The position numbers were made by a program, and so were the translations under genes. This document shows positions 22,862 through 25,430 of a stretch of DNA of 25,430 nt, in pieces. The stretch is from contig CAZAXK010000007.1 of assembly GCA_964489135.1 (NCBI GenBank), forward strand, positions 1-25,430. The letters run 5' to 3'. Each line of letters opens with the position of its first letter. Positions within the stretch are counted from its first letter, which is position 1. Below the pieces are notes generated by a model. It was not told where the DNA came from, did not search any database, and was given only the letters and a program-made list of their open reading frames with translations. The stretch is from JBBTQZ01 sp964489135. Its GTDB lineage: Bacteria; Patescibacteriota; Minisyncoccia; Phycocordibacterales; WO2-35-19.

Positions 22862-22892
22862 GCCGAATTTGGCTCACTAGGCCAAATTCGGC
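22862..22892 (+). other. 12-bp perfect hairpin after rplL
   Basis: GCCGAATTTGGC and GCCAAATTCGGC around a 7-nt loop. Enclosed by the ACTTTTCC/GGAAAAGT pairing (22848-22855 with 22897-22904). No T-run directly follows. Confidence 0.8.
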
Positions 22893-22917
22893 TGGAGGAA
22901 AAGTCATAAAAAAACAG

Positions 22918-22947
22918 GTCGCTTCATTTGGAGCGACTTTGTTTTTT
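22918..22947 (+). terminator. Rho-independent terminator of rplJ-rplL
   Basis: GTCGCTTC-ATTT-GGAGCGAC (8 bp, one G-U) followed by TTTGTTTTTT. An A-run precedes it, so it may also work from the other strand. Confidence 0.9.
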
Positions 22948-22949
22948 GT

Positions 22950-22989
22950 AAAAAAAATTCGGACGGAGGCACTAGGGCTCTCCGTCCGA
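22950..22989 (-). terminator. Rho-independent terminator of the minus-strand 75-aa gene
   Basis: On the minus strand TCGGACGGAG (22989-22980) pairs with CTCCGTCCGA (22968-22959), followed by AA and eight T residues. It lies 11 nt past the stop of the small gene and is oriented for it. Confidence 0.9.
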
Positions 22990-23000
22990 GAATTCAGCAA

Positions 23001-23228
23001 TCATAGCAGTTCCAAGACTTCCGAAAATTCACCCAAAACGGTGGCTTTGTACACCGTTCCGCAACGCCTCTTTTTAAAAGAGGTGAAGTTCTCGCGGTCC
23101 TGTTCGTACCCCCTCAATTTGAGCAACATTTGGATCTCCTCAAACGTTGCGAAAGGGTCACTGAGTCCTTGGTAGTGTACTGTGCCAGTAATGGCACTGC
23201 TGAGTTCGAGAAAAATGTGACGGTTCAT
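23001..23228 (-). CDS. Small protein of unknown function, 75 aa
   Basis: Starts MNRHIFLELSSAITGTVHYQG; an in-frame ATG 45 nt upstream would give 90 aa. No recognised domain, no membrane segment or signal peptide; mixed charged and aromatic residues with a basic patch (SFKKRRCGTVYK). Evidence that it is a real gene: it fills the gap between convergent/divergent neighbours on the otherwise empty strand, and it is followed 11 nt later by a strong terminator in its own orientation. No ribosome binding site is seen, as for most genes here. Divergent from the winged-helix/NTase-like gene, with an 87-nt shared upstream region. Function unknown. Confidence 0.6.
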   Translation of the reverse strand: MNRHIFLELSSAITGTVHYQGLSDPFATFEEIQMLLKLRGYEQDRENFTSFKKRRCGTVYKATVLGEFSEVLELL

Positions 23229-23277
23229 GGTTTGCTCTAACAGGATCAAAACACAATTGGACTTCAAAATCAACTGT

Positions 23278-23306
23278 TTGGAAATAAGGGAGCCATAGGG
23301 TAAAAT
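23278..23306 (+). promoter_or_regulatory. Predicted promoter of the winged-helix/NTase-like gene, nearly leaderless
   Basis: TTGGAA (23278-23283), 17-nt spacer, TAAAAT (23301-23306). Nine bases to the ATG at 23316, so the leader would be only about 2-4 nt. Confidence 0.55.
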
Positions 23307-23315
23307 GCCAAAGCG

Positions 23316-23933
23316 ATGGAGATATTAGAAAGAATTTTTGGGAGTCTCGCCAAGGTGAAAGCCATCAAGCTTTTTCTTTTCAATCCGGAAACCGCTTATG
23401 ACAGTGCCGAAGTGGCTTTGCGTACGCAGGTTTCTATCGGCACGGCCCGAAAGGAAATAAACAATCTTTTCCGAATCGGCTTTATCAAACAGAAGTCGTA
23501 TTCGAAGGAGATCAGAAAGCAGAAGAACCGGAAGGTGACAATAATCCGCAAGCGATCAAACGGCTGGACTCTTGATCCTAAGTTCCCTTATATCGAAGCA
23601 CTTTCATTGTTTCTCTCGAACATCAATCCTTTTAGGCACAAAGATATTATCGACAAGCTCAGTCGGGCGGGTAAGATCCAGCTCCTGGTTATATCGGGCA
23701 TTTTTATAAAAGATCCGGATTCGCGAGTCGACCTACTGGTAGTCGGAGATGGTCTGCGAGAGGGTACGATGGAAAACATTATAAAGACTATCGAATCCGA
23801 GATTGGCAAGGAAATTCGCTACGCCTTCTTTGAGACTAGTGAGTTTAAATACCGACATTCGATGTTTGATAAGCTGGTTCGGGACATTTTGGACTATCCG
23901 CACGAGAAAATAATCAACAAATTGGGTATTTAG
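23316..23933 (+). CDS. Winged-helix protein with degenerate nucleotidyltransferase-like domain
   Basis: 205 aa. Residues 1-95 look like a winged helix (LAKVKAIKLFLFNPETAYDSAEVALRTQVSIGTARKEINNLFRIGFIKQKSYSKEIR) with basic wing residues. From about 118 comes a nucleotidyltransferase-type core, IQLLVISGIFIKDPDSRVDLLVVGDGL; where active members carry DxD (for example DIDLL), this has SRVDLL, so R137 replaces the first Asp and activity is doubtful. The remaining helices (TMENIIKTIESEIGKEIRYAFFETSEFKYRHSMFDKLVRDIL) match the end of such domains. I recall this fusion as a recurrent CPR regulator-like family without assigned role. It could sense nucleotides or act as a DNA-binding regulator. Confidence 0.82.
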   Translation: MEILERIFGSLAKVKAIKLFLFNPETAYDSAEVALRTQVSIGTARKEINNLFRIGFIKQKSYSKEIRKQKNRKVTIIRKRSNGWTLDPKFPYIEALSLFLSNINPFRHKDIIDKLSRAGKIQLLVISGIFIKDPDSRVDLLVVGDGLREGTMENIIKTIESEIGKEIRYAFFETSEFKYRHSMFDKLVRDILDYPHEKIINKLGI

Positions 23934-23954
23934 CCCCCCCGCCGATATTGAGGA

Positions 23955-23963
23955 CTATCCACA
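23955..23963 (+). promoter_or_regulatory. DnaA-box-like sequence, one mismatch
   Basis: CTATCCACA, 22 nt after the stop of the preceding gene. Confidence 0.25.
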
Positions 23964-23969
23964 AAACCT

Positions 23970-23991
23970 TGTTGCACCCTTTGGTGCTACA
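23970..23991 (+). terminator. Weak hairpin between the NTase-like and MscS-like genes
   Basis: GCACC-CTTT-GGTGC with an outer TGT/ACA pair, followed by TATATATTT rather than a true T-run. May terminate weakly. Confidence 0.35.
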
Positions 23992-24030
23992 TATATATTT
24001 ATGGTGTAGTTACAAGTTAATTTTAAAAGC

Positions 24031-24717
24031 ATGATAATAGGAACATGGGGTGATGTGCTCGCTATTTCCTTCCGCAGTTTGTGGCTTGGGGTGGTCAATT
24101 TCGTCCCTAGTCTCATAATGGCTCTTGTTGTTGTCCTTGTAGGTTGGGGAATAGGGGCTCTCTTTGGAAGAGTGGTCTCCCAGATTATAAAAGCCCTAAG
24201 AATTGATGAAGGTCTACACAGGGCTGGAGTCGAAGATTTTCTAAACAGGGGAGGATTGTCGCTCAACTCAGGTGCTTTTTTGGGCGGATTGGTACGATGG
24301 TTCATAATCGTAGTCTTCTTGATAGGAGCATTTGAAATCTTGGGCTTGTCTCAGGTTACCAGCTTCCTCAGGGATATTCTGAGTTACTTGCCTCAGGTAA
24401 TAGTCGCAGTACTCATTCTGATTGCGGCAGGGCTTGTCGCTGACGCCATGAAAAGCATCGTGCTCTCTTCTGCCAAGAGTGCCGAAATAAGATCGGCCGG
24501 ATTTTTGGGAGCAGTAACCAAGTGGGTTATTTGGGTGTTTGCCATTTTGGTCGCTCTCTCACAACTTGGTATTGCGGCTGGGTTTATTCAGACTATCTTT
24601 ACCGGTTTGGTGGTAGCCCTTTCGCTCGGACTTGGACTCGCTTTTGGCCTCGGAGGTCAAGAAGCAGCTGGCAGGGTAATTGAGAAGGTAAGCAGGGAAA
24701 TTGGGGGCAGTAAATAG
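24031..24717 (+). CDS. MscS-like conserved TM-helix membrane protein without beta domain
   Basis: 228 aa with about five hydrophobic helices: LVVNFVPSLIMALVVVLVGWGIGALFG-like segment (20-46), GGLVRWFIIVVFLIGAFEILGL, YLPQVIVAVLILIAAGLVADAM, VTKWVIWVFAILVALSQLGIA, and FIQTIFTGLVVALSLGLGLAFGLGGQEAAG. The repeats of an amphipathic helix followed by VxxxLILxxGxxxAxxxxxxV match the conserved TM-helix repeat found N-terminal to MscS channels, and the last helix resembles the Gly/Ala-rich MscS pore helix. The protein ends directly after it, so the cytoplasmic beta domain is absent. Likely a small pore or osmotic-response protein; transport has to be regarded as inferred. Confidence 0.82.
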   Translation: MIIGTWGDVLAISFRSLWLGVVNFVPSLIMALVVVLVGWGIGALFGRVVSQIIKALRIDEGLHRAGVEDFLNRGGLSLNSGAFLGGLVRWFIIVVFLIGAFEILGLSQVTSFLRDILSYLPQVIVAVLILIAAGLVADAMKSIVLSSAKSAEIRSAGFLGAVTKWVIWVFAILVALSQLGIAAGFIQTIFTGLVVALSLGLGLAFGLGGQEAAGRVIEKVSREIGGSK

Positions 24718-24728
24718 GCCATTTTTGC

Positions 24729-24737
24729 TTATCCACA
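24729..24737 (+). promoter_or_regulatory. Perfect DnaA box
   Basis: TTATCCACA, 12 nt after the MscS-like gene and 29 nt before the -35 box of the small RNA promoter. Confidence 0.4.
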
Positions 24738-24745
24738 TATAGTTC

Positions 24746-24788
24746 ACACAATGAGAAACGGCTGTTTGACAGCCGTTTCTCATTGTGT
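24746..24788 (+). other. 19-bp perfect palindrome overlapping a consensus promoter
   Basis: 24746-24764 pairs perfectly with 24770-24788 around the loop TTTGA. No T-run follows on either strand, so it is not a standard terminator. The loop and right arm contain the -35 box, and the last base is the first of the -10 box. Confidence 0.85.
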
Positions 24789-24793
24789 ATAAT
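24766..24793 (+). promoter_or_regulatory. Consensus sigma70 promoter upstream of small RNA and 23S
   Basis: TTGACA (24766-24771), 16-nt spacer, TATAAT (24788-24793): both hexamers are perfect. Start near 24800. The best promoter in the window, fitting a stable-RNA transcript. Confidence 0.8.
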
Positions 24794-24799
24794 AGCCAG

Positions 24800-24915
24800 T
24801 ACTCAAGCCGTATGTTAAGCAGAATAAATTTAGGAGAAGTGAAAAGGTGCCATAAGAGATCGGCACATTCTTGGTTTGAGCTCACTTCTCCTCCGCAAAA
24901 AAGCGGAGGTTTTTT
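24800..24915 (+). ncRNA. Probable small structured RNA (about 116 nt), unidentified
   Basis: Begins at the predicted start of the consensus promoter and ends in a terminator. It has a 10-bp stem GGAGAAGTGA (24833-24842) with TCACTTCTCC (24882-24891), enclosing a GTGCC/GGCAC hairpin (24847-24851 with 24862-24866, loop ATAAGAGATC). The terminator CCTCCGC-AAAAAA-GCGGAGG-TTTTTT (24890-24915) overlaps the long stem by two bases, so the two helices compete slightly. No reading frame of note. It lacks the SRP RNA tetraloop signature, the 5S rRNA motifs and the 6S bulge. Alternatively it is an attenuated leader of the 23S transcript. Confidence 0.6.
24890..24915 (+). terminator. Rho-independent terminator ending the small RNA
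   Basis: 7-bp GC-rich stem (24890-24896 with 24903-24909), A6 loop, T6 tract. Confidence 0.88.
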
Positions 24916-25117
24916 GACAACAAAATTCCATCACAACATCGCTTTTTGACAGACTTTGTTCTCGAGGGTTTACCCTGAGCGAGCGAAGCGAGTCGAAGGG
25001 GTCTTTGTTTGTTGTAGGTGGGTAGGTAAAATTGTCGCACGGACCATTGTTCCATGCGACAGGAAAAACTTCTTGCACAACCTCAATAGCTTGTGCAGGA
25101 TAATGCGGTTTTTGAAT
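24916..25117 (+). promoter_or_regulatory. Pre-23S leader region with several hairpins
   Basis: About 200 nt without a convincing gene. It contains two TTGACA hexamers (24914-24919, 24946-24951) without a good -10 at standard distance, the palindromic repeat copy B, a hairpin of GTCGCACGGA with TCCATGCGAC (one mismatch) around 25034-25061, and TGCACAA/TTGTGCA around 25074-25097. These may be RNase III-type processing stems for pre-23S rRNA or an independent promoter region. Confidence 0.4.
24967..25000 (+). repeat. Dispersed palindromic repeat, copy B (in the pre-23S leader)
   Basis: 34 bp, GGTTTACCCTGAG...TCGAAGGG; CCCT/AGGG ends pair. The pattern CCCTGAG...CGAAGGG is one I recall from repeats in many bacterial genomes. 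30 of 34 positions match copy A. Confidence 0.85.
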
Positions 25118-25430
25118 TTCCTAATAGGAAATTCAAGGGCGTATGGTGGATGCCTTGGCTAGAAATAGCGATGAAGGACGTGGCGTGGCTGCGATATGCT
25201 TCGGGGAGGTGCCTAGCAACCTTTGATCCGGAGATTTCCGAATGAGGAAACTCCCGTGCTCAGCACGGACGTGCTTCGCACAGAAATCTCAAAAATAAAA
25301 TCTCAAATCTCAAAATGCAAAAAAGATTTGAGATACTAGATATGAGATTTGAGATATTTGTGCGGAGCGCGAGCGCACCCTGGGAAGTAAAACATTTCAG
25401 TACCAGGAGGAAAATAAACTAAAAAGCATT
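25118..25430 (+). rRNA. 23S ribosomal RNA, 5' part (runs past the window end)
   Basis: The 5' region is recognisable from GCGTATGGTGGATGCC, GCGATGAAGGACGTG, CTGCGATA, GATTTCCGAATGAGGAAACTCC and AAACATTTCAGTACC..GAGGAAA, matching domain I of bacterial 23S in order. The exact 5' end is not defined; a 10-bp inverted repeat TTGAATTTCC/GGAAATTCAA overlaps it. Between helix 9 and the GGGAAGTAAAACAT block there is an about 100-nt expansion (25272-25378). No 16S, tRNA-Ile/Ala or spacer features precede it, so this 23S gene is not directly behind a 16S gene. Confidence 0.95.
25272..25378 (+). repeat. AATCTC-type repeat expansion in the 23S helix 9/10 region
   Basis: Left arm (about 25283-25314) of AAATCTC units and right arm (about 25324-25359) of GATTTGAGAT units fold into a long imperfect hairpin, closed by CGCAC/GTGCG. 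Where typical 23S has roughly 36 nt for helix 10, this has about 100. 25296-25314 is identical to 461-479 in the RluA-type gene. Confidence 0.8.

Noticed and set aside
24559..24885. Minus-strand ORF of 108 aa opposite the MscS-like gene
   Set aside because: Overlaps the conserved coding end of that gene and the promoter palindrome; composition is that of a shadow frame.
24800..24915. SRP RNA, 5S rRNA or 6S RNA identity for the small RNA
   Set aside because: Lacks the GGAAGGAAGCA SRP tip, the 5S helix motifs, and the size and open bubble of 6S.
24830..25078. Minus-strand ORF of 82 aa over the small RNA and the palindromic repeat
   Set aside because: Its middle peptide is only the translation of the repeat, it runs antisense to the terminator and predicted RNA, and has no promoter or start signal.

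Overview
The window looks like ordinary core chromosome of a Patescibacteria/CPR bacterium, most likely Parcubacteria. This is an inference from gene character: trimmed housekeeping proteins, an archaeal/eukaryote-type IleRS and GlyRS, an EF-P without the usual PGKG tip, an abundant secreted protein with a peptidoglycan-binding domain, PKD-type surface proteins, winged-helix regulators of CPR type, and very short intergenic regions filled with A-rich repeats. I see no insertion sequence, prophage, CRISPR array or tRNA gene.

Layout. 1-8102 (+): the 3' part of an RluA-type pseudouridine synthase, ileS, recO, a single-pass surface protein with Ig/DUF11-like repeats, and glyS. 8168-11507 (+): AI-2E-family membrane protein, metG and tatD. 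11508-12853 (+): the rpsF-ssb-rpsR cluster with its own promoter and leader. 12863-17196 (-): ftsK, a small membrane-anchored Ig-like protein and recA form a tight operon, followed by efp. 17355-21743 (+): a winged-helix regulator, a highly expressed secreted peptidoglycan-binding/S-layer-like protein with a strong terminator, and a PKD surface protein. 21713-22828 (+): rplJ-rplL with a probable L10 leader. 22950-23228 (-): a small unknown gene with its own terminator. 23278-24717 (+): a winged-helix/nucleotidyltransferase-like protein and a short MscS-like membrane protein. 24746-24915: a consensus promoter, a probable small structured RNA and a terminator. About 25118 to the end: the start of a 23S rRNA gene with no 16S directly upstream.

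The most unusual items are: (1) IleRS carries a complete histidine-phosphatase domain, with all catalytic residues, inside its linker region; (2) the 23S rRNA has an about 100-nt expansion in the helix 9/10 region built from an AATCTC-type repeat that shares a 19-nt identical stretch with an in-frame insert in the rluA gene; (3) an undescribed-looking structured small RNA sits just upstream of the 23S gene, with a TTGACA-16-TATAAT promoter partly inside a 19-bp perfect palindrome; (4) two copies of a dispersed palindromic repeat both lie in leaders of ribosomal transcripts (L10-L12 mRNA and pre-23S); (5) several promoters place the start site at or within a few bases of the ATG, implying leaderless mRNAs; (6) key motifs are changed in MetRS (HIGF for HIGH) and EF-P.

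Functionally the window is dominated by translation (IleRS, GlyRS, MetRS, S6, S18, L10, L12, EF-P, 23S, RluA), DNA repair and segregation (RecO, RecA, SSB, FtsK) and the cell surface. All family assignments come from reading motifs by eye; no database search was possible.
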